From assembly GCA_934725015.1 (NCBI GenBank), contig CAKVAS010000040.1, forward strand, positions 1 to 5,694: a stretch of DNA of 5,694 nt, read 5' to 3'. This stretch comes from an uncultured Bacteroidales bacterium (lineage in GTDB: Bacteria; Bacteroidota; Bacteroidia; Bacteroidales; UBA932). The position numbers and the translations under genes are program-made. The notes beneath the pieces were generated by a model. It worked only from the letters and a program-made list of their open reading frames with translations, did not search any database and was not told the DNA's origin. Every line of letters begins with the position of its first letter. The first letter of the stretch is position 1. Of the stretch, positions 1-5,387 are shown piece by piece.

Positions 1-125
1 GTTTGAATCAGCTTCTGAGACAGTTGTTTGAATCAGCTTCTGAGACAGTTGTTTGAATCAGCTTCTGAGACAGTTGTCTAAATCAGCTGTTGAACCAGTT
101 GTTTGAATCAACTGCTGAACCAGTT
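1..125. repeat. Five tandem copies of a 25-bp repeat, cut by the window edge
   Basis: Five head-to-tail 25-bp units occupy 1-25, 26-50, 51-75, 76-100 and 101-125. Units 1-3 are identical and begin GTTTGAATCAGC. Unit 4 differs from them at six positions and unit 5 at four, so the array decays toward the peptidase gene. Since 25 is not a multiple of 3 and each unit holds TGA, TAA or a reverse-strand stop, all frames are closed and the array is non-coding. There are no spacers, so it is not a CRISPR. At the unit 4/5 junction CAGTTG (96-101) and CAACTG (109-114) form an inverted repeat, and CAACTG pairs again with CAGTTG at 121-126. Identical copies at the left edge suggest that the array continues outside the window. 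Its role is unknown; a variable-number repeat between genes is the simplest reading. Confidence 0.93.
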
Positions 126-252
126 GTTGAAGGGGGATGTATAAAAGGATGGGATGCAAGGCGGACGGTGCGGATGAATACCGCAGCAACCTGATGGCTG
201 TGAGGATTTCATCAATCCGTCCAACGCCGCAGACCGCCTTTTATGCGCCCCG
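126..252 (-). other. Intergenic region downstream of the M16 peptidase, with an imperfect inverted repeat
   Basis: This 127-bp gap lies after the peptidase stop and before the repeat array. I see no gene in it. Segments at about 160-178 and 209-232 are imperfectly complementary (GGACGG and CCGTCC, GATGAA and TTCATC), with a smaller TGCGG (169-173)/CCGCA (181-185) hairpin inside the left arm. It could fold at the 3' end of the peptidase mRNA. No clean U-tract directly follows the stem on the minus strand, so an intrinsic terminator is only a weak possibility. Confidence 0.3.
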
Positions 253-3072
253 CTATTCTCTCTCGGCGGTTTTATCCGGCGACATCACGATTTCAACGCA
301 GTTGCCCTGTTCCAGCACGCTCTGGAGCACGGCCTTGATGTTCTCGGCCGAAATCTCGCCGACGGCAGCCTCGTACTCCGCATCATAGTCCGTTCCCCTG
401 TACTCGTTGGTGAGAAGGTTACCGAGCCAGTAGCTGTTGTTGAGCCTCTTCTCCGGAATCTCCTTCCTGAAATTCTCAAGAGTGCGCGTCATCTGCTCCT
501 CGGTAGGTCCCTCGTACGCCAGCTTGTGCAGCCCTTCCTTGGCCAGATCGATGAGCCTCTCGCACTGGGTAGGGTTGGTCTCGAACACAATCTGAACGCG
601 TGCCTGCGCCTCCGGCTGTGCCACCATGCTCATGGATGCCTGAGCTCCGTAGGTTCCTCCCTCCTCCTCGCGGAGAGTGTCGATATAAATCATGTCGAGG
701 ATGTAGCCGGCGGCCTTGAGCATCGTCGAGGTCTTGACTGAATAAGGAATTGACGCCGTGTAGAACAGGAGCACCGTGTTCTTCGGAGTCTGCATATCTG
801 TGCTGAAGCGGTTGACCACCTCTCCCTTCACGACCTTAGGGCTGTTGTCCTTCCATGTCGTTGCCTTCCTTCCCTTCGGGATTGAACCTATGTACTTCTC
901 GCAGAGCGGCTTGAACGTCTCAAGGTCAATGTTTCCGACAAATATGGCGGTGAGTCCGGCGGCGTCCTTGAACAGACCGCGATAGACCCTCTCTATCGTC
1001 GCGAGGTTGGCCTTCTCAAGCGTCTCGTCGTTGAGTTCTATATTTCTGGTGCAGTCCGGCCCGTATATTGTCCTGCCGATTTCCGTCTGGAGCTTGAAGT
1101 TCGGCTGGTTGATTATGTTCGGGAGAACGGCCTTAATCTGCTCGATGCCGACTTCGTACTCCTGCTCGTCGAAACGAGGGTCGCAGTAGGTCAGATAGGC
1201 AATCTGGAGAGCCGTCTCAAGATCCTTCGGAGTCGTGCTGCCGCTGATTCCGTGACGAATCTGGGATATGTATGAAGAAACGCTGAGGTTCTTGCCCGCA
1301 AGCATCTTGGAAGCCTCGTTGGAACTGAACTTAGAGATGCCGCTGTTGCGCTGGAAGAGAGCGTAGATGTTGTCCTCGAAAGACGGGAGGTCGGCGTCGT
1401 CGATGAGCGTCTCGCCGCCGTTCTTGAACCATGTGAAGAGAATCTGGTCCTTCTTGTATTCCGTAGGCAGCACCACGACCTTCGCGCCGTTCTTGAGGGT
1501 CCAAACCGTCGAACCATATATCCCTTTTGCGGTCTTCTTCACCTTTGAGCCCTTGAGCGTCGCCGGATTCACGAACTCTGATGCGACCTCTTCCTCGACC
1601 GGAGCATCGATTTCAGCGGCTGCCACCTCGTCGAATACTGCCTGAAGCTGTTCTGGGGTCGGGTGCACGAGGCCTTCCTTTGCCGGAGCCTTATAAACTA
1701 TGGACACGCTCTTGCCGTCGATGAGCGCGTTTGCCGCAAGCGCGAAAATCATGTCCGGCACCTGTCCGAGCAGCTGCTTCGCCGTCTCGTACCGGACTTC
1801 CGGAGTCATGTACGGGTCATTGTCGAAGAAGTTGTTGATGAGCGGGCGCACGAAATCAGCGTTCTTGCGGGTGTCCGCAGCCTCCACGGCCTTCTCGAAC
1901 GAACTGAGTATATTGTCCTTCGCCCTCTGGAGCTCCGCTGACGAGAATCCGTAGCGCCTCATCCTCTCGACCTCCGTGAGGAATGCCCTGAACGCGATCT
2001 CCCACTCGCCGTCCTTGAAAGACACGTCGCCGAAGGTCGCCTGGCAGGTCTCGCAGAGATTGCCCGCTCCGAGGTCGGCCCCGAGGAACGGCGCTCCAGG
2101 CTTGCTGGTAATCGCGTCGAAGCGCTCCGCCATAATCATGGCGACCATGGTCTTTGTCATCTCCGTGAGGAACCCGACGTCGGTGCTGTTGTAGGCCTCG
2201 TCGTCAGCCTCGCTTCTCCACAGGACCTCAATCGAGCTTGAGCTGCACTCCGGGTCAGTGAGCACGCCTATGAGCGGCTTCTCGTTCTCCGGAATCTTAA
2301 TCACGTCCTTCGGCTTCGGGTTCTCGGCCGCCGGGATGTCCGCGAATGTCGCCTTAATCTTGGCCTCTATGGAATCCACGTCGATGTCACCCACCACGAT
2401 AAGTGCCTGAAGGTCAGGACGGTACCATGTGCGGTAGAAGGTCGTGAGGCTCTCCGGCTTGAAACTTTCAAGGTTTTCCTGACTGCCTATGAGCGTGCAG
2501 CCGGCATACTTGCTGTCCCCGTAGTAGTAGGGGAGCGACTGCTCGTGAAGTCTCCATGACGCTGTCCTGCGCGCCCTGCGCTCTTCGATGATTACGCCCC
2601 TTTCCTTGTCAATCTCGACAGGGTCGCAGGTCACGAAGTGCGAGTAGTCGTGCATGACGAGAAGGCAGGTGTCTATGATGCCCTCCCGTGTAACCGGGAT
2701 GTTGTTCAGCATATAGGTCGTCTCCTCGACTCCCGTCGCCGCGTTGATGTTGCCCCCGAATTCGGCCCCGATGCTCTGAAGGTACTCCAGAAGCGCCTTG
2801 CCAGGGAAATTCTTCGTGCCGTTGAAGCACATGTGCTCAAGGAAATGCGCGAGACCGTCCTGATCCGGGGTCTCCTGAATCGCTCCGACGTTGGTTGCGA
2901 GGTAGAATTCCGCCCTCTGCGCCGGCTTGTCGTTGTGCCTGATATAGTAGGTCATCCCGTTGTCGAGCTTGCCCACGCGCACCTTTGGGTCGTTCGGAAG
3001 TTGCTGAAAGTCCTGCCCGAACGCGACCGTCGCGGCTAAAAGCACCGCGATGCTAAGTAAAAACCGTTTCAT
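253..3072 (-). CDS. Secreted M16 (insulinase/pitrilysin family) zinc metallopeptidase, 939 aa
   Basis: This is a full-length two-lobed M16 peptidase, the large form common in Bacteroidetes. The N-terminus (MKRFLLSIAVLLAATVAFG, then QDF) is a Sec signal peptide with likely cleavage after Gly19; there is no lipobox, so a periplasmic or secreted location is expected. The inverted zinc motif HxxEH is H76-F-L-E79-H80. E157 lies 77 residues after H80, the spacing to the third zinc ligand in pitrilysin, so the first lobe looks catalytic. Further M16 domains follow at about 205-400, 515-690 and 695-870. The C-terminal lobe lacks HxxEH but keeps the REEEGGTYGA substrate-side motif near residue 800. 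The start at 3072 is chosen over a TTG at 3105 because it opens the signal peptide and lies downstream of a TATATTTG promoter box. The substrate is unknown; the family cleaves peptides and small proteins held in its chamber. The LysR-like gene is upstream on the same strand. Confidence 0.96.
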   Translation of the reverse strand: MKRFLLSIAVLLAATVAFGQDFQQLPNDPKVRVGKLDNGMTYYIRHNDKPAQRAEFYLATNVGAIQETPDQDGLAHFLEHMCFNGTKNFPGKALLEYLQSIGAEFGGNINAATGVEETTYMLNNIPVTREGIIDTCLLVMHDYSHFVTCDPVEIDKERGVIIEERRARRTASWRLHEQSLPYYYGDSKYAGCTLIGSQENLESFKPESLTTFYRTWYRPDLQALIVVGDIDVDSIEAKIKATFADIPAAENPKPKDVIKIPENEKPLIGVLTDPECSSSSIEVLWRSEADDEAYNSTDVGFLTEMTKTMVAMIMAERFDAITSKPGAPFLGADLGAGNLCETCQATFGDVSFKDGEWEIAFRAFLTEVERMRRYGFSSAELQRAKDNILSSFEKAVEAADTRKNADFVRPLINNFFDNDPYMTPEVRYETAKQLLGQVPDMIFALAANALIDGKSVSIVYKAPAKEGLVHPTPEQLQAVFDEVAAAEIDAPVEEEVASEFVNPATLKGSKVKKTAKGIYGSTVWTLKNGAKVVVLPTEYKKDQILFTWFKNGGETLIDDADLPSFEDNIYALFQRNSGISKFSSNEASKMLAGKNLSVSSYISQIRHGISGSTTPKDLETALQIAYLTYCDPRFDEQEYEVGIEQIKAVLPNIINQPNFKLQTEIGRTIYGPDCTRNIELNDETLEKANLATIERVYRGLFKDAAGLTAIFVGNIDLETFKPLCEKYIGSIPKGRKATTWKDNSPKVVKGEVVNRFSTDMQTPKNTVLLFYTASIPYSVKTSTMLKAAGYILDMIYIDTLREEEGGTYGAQASMSMVAQPEAQARVQIVFETNPTQCERLIDLAKEGLHKLAYEGPTEEQMTRTLENFRKEIPEKRLNNSYWLGNLLTNEYRGTDYDAEYEAAVGEISAENIKAVLQSVLEQGNCVEIVMSPDKTAERE

Positions 3073-3087
3073 AAATGTATTGTTTAT

Positions 3088-3095
3088 CAAATATA
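3088..3095 (-). promoter_or_regulatory. Probable promoter -7 box of the M16 peptidase gene
   Basis: Read on the minus strand this is TATATTTG, a full match to the Bacteroidetes -7 consensus TAnnTTTG. It ends 15 nt before the peptidase ATG at 3072, which implies a very short 5' UTR. The best upstream TTG (complement of 3119-3121) is 23 nt away, longer than the usual ~19-21, so the -33 part is poor. The box lies inside the extended reading frame from 3105, which supports the later start. Confidence 0.55.
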
Positions 3096-3101
3096 TGCTC
3101 G

Positions 3102-3166
3102 TCAATGCCCTGCCATCTCAATACCACACCATCTCAATGTCCTGTCCGTCAATGTCTTGTGACATC
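3102..3166. repeat. Degenerate ~16-bp tandem repeat upstream of the peptidase promoter
   Basis: TCAAT recurs at 3102, 3118, 3134 and 3149, with spacings of 16, 16 and 15 bp. The unit resembles TCAATGCCCTGCCATC; units 1 and 2 share TCAAT and CACCATC/TGCCATC tails, and units 3 and 4 begin TCAATGTC. The fourth copy runs into TGTC-TTGT-GACA, a small inverted repeat (3153-3164). The array abuts the TATATTTG box. On the minus strand each unit supplies an ATTGA that could serve as a -33 element or as a repeated protein site. No gene is supported in 3073-3249. Confidence 0.5.
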
Positions 3167-3249
3167 GTGATTTTCGCGCCTGCGGATATGTTCCCGAATG
3201 CGGCGGACAAAACTAAACATATTCAGCCAAAATCGCGCCAAAGCACTTC

Positions 3250-3639
3250 TTAATACGCCGACAGCAGCCTCTCGATGTCCTCGGCAAATCCCGGATTCAT
3301 TCGGCGGAGCACCGGAAGCAGGGCACGTACTATGTCCACGGCAATATATTCTTGACTTTCGGACACAGACACCCCCTTTTCGGCGAATGTCGCCGCATCG
3401 TGGTAGGCGCCCTCGATTCTGAGCGCATATTCCCGAAATTCCTTTCCCTCCCTCGTCAGCGATACCGCACCCCTCTCGCGGCTGAACAGCTTGAGGCCGT
3501 AAGACCGCTCAAGTTCGGAGATGTTCTGGCTTACTCCCGGCTGTGTGATGCCGAGCCGCGACGCCGTCCTCGTGAAGCTGCCTTCCTCGGCGAGAGTGAG
3601 GAATATCCTGAGCCTGAAGTCCTCGTTTGTCGTTCCCAT
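3250..3639 (-). CDS. LysR-type HTH protein lacking the effector-binding domain, 129 aa
   Basis: The N-terminus is a canonical LysR-type winged helix-turn-helix. Residues 8-62 carry FLTLAEEGSFTRTASRLG, then ITQPGVSQNISELERSYG and LKLFSRERGAVSLTREG, which match the HTH and wing of the family almost position for position. A linker-like helix follows to about residue 88. The remaining 40 residues (VSVSESQEYIAVDIVRALLPVL and on) look helical and do not resemble the periplasmic-binding-protein-like effector domain. Full LysR regulators have about 300 residues, so this is a DNA-binding module alone. It ends at a clean TAA with no remnant of the missing domain visible downstream, so it is a stable short form or an old truncation, not a fresh frameshift. 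It is divergent from the upxY operon across a shared promoter region, which makes autoregulation or control of that operon plausible but unproven. The target and any ligand are unknown. Confidence 0.88.
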   Translation of the reverse strand: MGTTNEDFRLRIFLTLAEEGSFTRTASRLGITQPGVSQNISELERSYGLKLFSRERGAVSLTREGKEFREYALRIEGAYHDAATFAEKGVSVSESQEYIAVDIVRALLPVLRRMNPGFAEDIERLLSAY

Positions 3640-3711
3640 ATATCAGTCTTATGCTTCATCAAAATTTATCCATGCCCGAGGTGTCGGCTTCCTTCCTCCG
3701 CCCCGCGATGA

Positions 3712-3744
3712 CAAAGGTAGGGCAATTTTTGCCAAATTATCCAA
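3712..3744 (-). promoter_or_regulatory. Probable promoter of the short LysR-like gene
   Basis: On the minus strand, TACCTTTG (complement of 3712-3719) matches TAnnTTTG fully. A TTG (complement of 3742-3744) lies 22 nt upstream as a possible -33 element. Transcription would begin near 3705, giving a 5' UTR of about 65 nt before the ATG at 3639. The spacing is at the long end of the Bacteroidetes range. Confidence 0.55.
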
Positions 3745-3761
3745 TTTATTTTTGATATTGG
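3721..3761. promoter_or_regulatory. Palindromes between the divergent promoters, candidate operator
   Basis: GGCAA-TTT-TTGCC is a perfect inverted repeat at 3721-3733, inside the spacer of the leftward promoter. CCAAT (3741-3745) and ATTGG (3757-3761) form a second, interrupted inverted repeat that covers the -33 elements of both the leftward and rightward promoters. The stretch 3720-3772 is strongly AT-rich compared with its flanks. The placement suits a regulator that affects both directions, and the LysR-like protein next door is the obvious candidate. This is inference from position only. Confidence 0.4.
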
Positions 3762-3780
3762 TCAATTCTTCCTAACTTTG
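3751..3780 (+). promoter_or_regulatory. Promoter of the upxY/polysaccharide operon
   Basis: TTTG (3751-3754) is followed after 18 nt by TAACTTTG (3773-3780), an excellent fit to the Bacteroidetes primary-sigma promoter. Transcription is expected to start around 3784-3788. I see no pair of longer inverted repeats flanking it, so within this window there is no sign of the invertible promoter arrangement known from Bacteroides fragilis capsule loci. Confidence 0.75.
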
Positions 3781-3784
3781 CCGC

Positions 3785-3970
3785 CGTATGTTTGGTTTCG
3801 TCAGTAGAGACAATACAATTCGTTTCTGCTCGGGCGGTGGTATTTCCACCGCTGAACATATCTCCCGAACTTTTTGTCGGGATGTTCGTAACTGCTTGAT
3901 TGAAAGCGTGATGCCGAATCTTGCAGGACTAGAAGCCTACACTCTATAGCAACCTGACCTCGAACTCACC
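3785..3970 (+). promoter_or_regulatory. Structured 5' leader RNA ahead of upxY
   Basis: About 185 nt separate the predicted transcription start from the upxY ATG. Hairpin 1 is GCGGTGG (3834-3840), loop TATTT, CCACCGC (3846-3852), a perfect 7-bp stem. Hairpin 2 begins one base later: GAACA (3854-3858), a 4-nt bulge, TCCCGA (3863-3868), loop ACTTTTTG, TCGGGA (3877-3882), TGTTC (3883-3887), giving 11 bp in two helices. No U-tract follows either stem, so neither is a standard intrinsic terminator. UpxY proteins of Bacteroides are known to counter premature termination in their own operons, and the leader is where such control would act. These two hairpins are candidate pause or recognition elements, which is inference. 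Confidence 0.55.
3788..3949 (+). CDS. Possible 53-aa leader ORF in frame with upxY
   Basis: An ATG at 3788, seven bases after the TAACTTTG box, opens 53 codons (MFGFVSRDNTIRF onward, ending LAGLEAYTL) closed by TAG at 3947-3949. If the promoter call is right the mRNA is nearly leaderless here. The ORF covers both leader hairpins. It ends 21 nt before the upxY ATG and is in the same frame, so suppression of the single TAG would give a ~244-residue fusion. The product has four cysteines and several arginines, with no membrane segment or signal peptide. I recognise no family. An open frame of this length can occur by chance, and the hairpins offer a non-coding explanation, so coding status is uncertain. 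Confidence 0.3.
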   Translation: MFGFVSRDNTIRFCSGGGISTAEHISRTFCRDVRNCLIESVMPNLAGLEAYTL

Positions 3971-4522
3971 ATGATGAAGGACTATCCTCTATGCGATGAC
4001 GTGTGCTGGTATGCGATGCGTGACCTGAAGCGGTCAAACGCCAAACTGCCGGCCTACAGACAGCTTTCCGAGCAGCATCTTGAGGTGTTCACTCCCATGG
4101 CCTGGAAGCTCTGCATTTCCCGAGGGAAGAAGGAGCGCAGGCTCTTCCCCATGATGCCGGATCTGCTGTTCGTCAATTCCTCCCGTTCAGTCATCGACCC
4201 CATAGTCAGCCGCACCCCGACGCTCCAGTACCGCTACGCCTCCGGCGGCGACTACTGCGAGCCGATAGTCGTGCCCGACGATGACATGAACCGCTTCATC
4301 CGCGCCGTCTCCGTTTCCTCCAATCCGAAGTTCTACCGTCCCGAGGAACTGACCACGGCCCTGTGCGGCCGCCCCGTCCGCATAATCGGCGGCCCCCTCG
4401 ACGGCTACGAAGGCCGTCTCCAGACAATCCGCGGCTCCAGGACCCGCCGCCTCCTCGTCGAACTCCCCAACGTCCTCGTCGCCGCCGTCGAAGTCGCCCC
4501 CGAGTTCGTGGAGTTCCTGTAG
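3971..4522 (+). CDS. upxY: UpxY-family transcription antiterminator (NusG paralogue), 183 aa
   Basis: This is a specialised NusG-like factor of the type that precedes capsular polysaccharide operons in Bacteroidales. It should bind elongating RNA polymerase and suppress early termination of its own operon. The NGN domain spans about residues 12-111: it opens with the typical W-Y-A (CWYAMRDL), continues with EVFTPMAWKLCISRGKKER and the RLFPMMPDLLFVNSSRS segment, and ends at PIVVPDDDMNRFIRAV. A KOW domain follows at about 130-175 (RPVRIIGGPLDGYEGRL, then LLVELPNVLVAAVEV). Length is normal for the family. Two tandem ATGs (3971, 3974) are possible starts; the first is used here. A structured leader precedes the gene and a sugar-nucleotide epimerase gene lies 1 kb downstream. 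I see no upxZ next to it. The 3' third is extremely C-rich. Confidence 0.93.
   Translation: MMKDYPLCDDVCWYAMRDLKRSNAKLPAYRQLSEQHLEVFTPMAWKLCISRGKKERRLFPMMPDLLFVNSSRSVIDPIVSRTPTLQYRYASGGDYCEPIVVPDDDMNRFIRAVSVSSNPKFYRPEELTTALCGRPVRIIGGPLDGYEGRLQTIRGSRTRRLLVELPNVLVAAVEVAPEFVEFL
4441..4500 (+). promoter_or_regulatory. C-rich, G-poor stretch at the 3' end of upxY, candidate Rho loading region
   Basis: By hand count 31 of 60 bases are C and 13 are G; the preceding 60 bases hold 24 C and 16 G. Such a C-over-G bubble is the usual mark of Rho-utilisation RNA. It lies just before the AT-rich gap after upxY. It may also simply reflect preference for C-ending codons in this part of the gene, so the call is weak. 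Confidence 0.25.
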
Positions 4523-4544
4523 AATCGCCGCAATTCATTCATAC

Positions 4545-4593
4545 TTGCACCCAATGAGTGCACATATGAACGAAACATTGCACTAAATGAGTG
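4545..4593. promoter_or_regulatory. Duplicated 16-bp operator-like sequence upstream of the pRiA4b-like gene
   Basis: TTGCACCCAATGAGTG (4545-4560) and TTGCACTAAATGAGTG (4578-4593) agree at 14 of 16 positions and start exactly 33 bp apart, about three helical turns. Each has internal dyad symmetry: TGCAC/GTGCA at 4546-4562 in the first and CACT/AGTG at 4581-4593 in the second. The second copy contains the TTG of the promoter's -33 element. This arrangement is typical for repressor dimers bound on one face of the DNA. The binding protein is not identified. Confidence 0.6.
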
Positions 4594-4609
4594 AAAATTA
4601 CTATCTTTG
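4578..4609 (+). promoter_or_regulatory. Probable internal promoter of the pRiA4b-like gene
   Basis: TATCTTTG (4602-4609) matches TAnnTTTG, with TTG (4578-4580) 21 nt upstream. Transcription would begin near 4615, about 20 nt before the ATG at 4636. The -33 element is inside the second operator-like copy, so occupancy there should block initiation. The gene could therefore be expressed independently of the upxY promoter. Confidence 0.65.
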
Positions 4610-4635
4610 CAGACGAGTTAAAGATTAGTGCGATT

Positions 4636-5259
4636 ATGGCAGATGAGCTTTTTTATCCTCCCTATCTGCTTGCGGAGGAGGTTCTCAAATACACCATCCG
4701 CATCACGCTCCGCGGCATCAAGCCTGCAATCTGGCGCAAGATTGAGGTTCCGTCGAACATCAGCCTCAGCGATCTGGGCGACCTGACGCTTGACCTGATG
4801 GGCTGGGGAGGCGGACACCTCAACCAGTTTATCAAGGGAGGCAACTACTATCTCCCGCGTTATCAGCGTGAGGCATACGGCGATGACGATTACCTCGATC
4901 AGGAAGACTATACGATAGCTGACCTTCTGCCCGAGAAAGCCCAGACAGCGACTCTTGAGTATGATTTCGGTGACGGCTGGGAACACGAACTGCGTCTCTC
5001 ATCCGTCGATGCCTACAGGGACGGCGAAACGAAGGAAATCGTTTTCCTTGGCGGCAAGCGGGCCTGCCCGCCCGAAGACTGCGGAGGCGTCTGGGGCTAC
5101 GAGGGCCTTCTGGAGATTCTCGTAAGACTCAAAACCGGCAAACGCCTCTCACCCTCCGACCGTGAACAGCTCGAATGGGCCGGCTGGGACAAGGACTACG
5201 ACCCGGATTTTCTCGACTTGGAAAACTGCCGCGAAATAGTCCGGGAATACAACAAGTGA
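4636..5259 (+). CDS. Plasmid pRiA4b ORF-3-like protein, 207 aa
   Basis: The protein matches the pRiA4b ORF-3 family, often annotated as IS1096 TnpR-like, whose biochemical role is unknown. Visible family marks, in order: YTIRITLRGIKPAIWRKIEVP (19-39), the DLMGWGGGHLNQF block (53-65), YTIADLLPE (92-100), LEYDFGDGWEHELRL (107-121), GGKRACPPEDCGGVWGYEGLL (139-159), and a C-terminal WAGWDKDYDPDFLDLENC (181-198). All the conserved blocks are present, so it appears intact. The ATG at 4636 is preferred to the GTG at 4591 because that GTG lies upstream of the TATCTTTG box and inside the operator-like repeat. It sits between upxY and the epimerase gene on the same strand and overlaps a small ORF by one base. 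Family members often travel with mobile elements, so acquisition by the locus is possible, but I see no transposase or insertion ends. Confidence 0.9.
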   Translation: MADELFYPPYLLAEEVLKYTIRITLRGIKPAIWRKIEVPSNISLSDLGDLTLDLMGWGGGHLNQFIKGGNYYLPRYQREAYGDDDYLDQEDYTIADLLPEKAQTATLEYDFGDGWEHELRLSSVDAYRDGETKEIVFLGGKRACPPEDCGGVWGYEGLLEILVRLKTGKRLSPSDREQLEWAGWDKDYDPDFLDLENCREIVREYNK

Positions 5260-5387
5260 TGTCGGAGAAAGATTACTATATTTCATCATCGGTAAGGGCA
5301 TTGGAAACAGATTTCAAATGCCCGGAAGATTTGTCTTTTGATTATAAGGCAGAGCTTGCTGAAGCGAGAACAGAGAAATACCTGTAG
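5259..5387 (+). CDS. Small hypothetical protein, 42 aa, coupled to the pRiA4b-like gene
   Basis: The ATG at 5259-5261 overlaps the preceding TGA by one base (TGATG), the classic arrangement for translational coupling, and 42 codons follow to TAG at 5385-5387. The product begins MSEKDYYISSSVRALETDF and ends in a charged stretch, KAELAEARTEKYL, likely helical. It is acidic, with no membrane segment. Base composition is clearly more AT-rich than in the neighbouring genes. The same frame stays open back to an ATG at 5175, but that part overlaps the pRiA4b-like gene and looks like a shadow. I recognise no family; it may be a genuine partner or the remnant of a longer gene. Confidence 0.5.
   Translation: MSEKDYYISSSVRALETDFKCPEDLSFDYKAELAEARTEKYL

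Noticed and set aside
1..125. CRISPR array
   Set aside because: The 25-bp units are contiguous with no spacers, and no cas genes are present.
137..388. 83-codon plus-strand ORF overlapping the peptidase 3' end
   Set aside because: Most of it is antisense to the peptidase gene, and its N-terminal part has no recognisable features.
3073..3105. TTG start at 3105 extending the M16 peptidase by 11 residues
   Set aside because: The extension lies across the TATATTTG promoter box and would bury the signal peptide; the ATG at 3072 starts it exactly.
3118..3165. Minus-strand 15-codon micro-ORF (MSQDIDGQDIEMVWY) between the LysR-like and peptidase genes
   Set aside because: It is very short, and its repetitive sequence is explained by the 16-bp DNA repeat.
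3213..3226. Intrinsic terminator after the LysR-like gene
   Set aside because: The stem is only five pairs, AT-rich with a G-U, and is followed by just four Ts; too weak to call.
3700..3970. Invertible promoter as in Bacteroides fragilis capsule loci
   Set aside because: I found no long inverted-repeat pair flanking the rightward promoter and no recombinase gene in the window.
4296..4557. Arg/Gly- and Arg/Pro-rich open frames on both strands over the end of upxY
   Set aside because: They are low-complexity shadows of the C-rich coding sequence in other frames, with no family features.
4591..4635. GTG start extending the pRiA4b-like protein by 15 residues
   Set aside because: The GTG is inside the operator-like repeat and upstream of the -7 box, so it would not be on the mRNA from that promoter.
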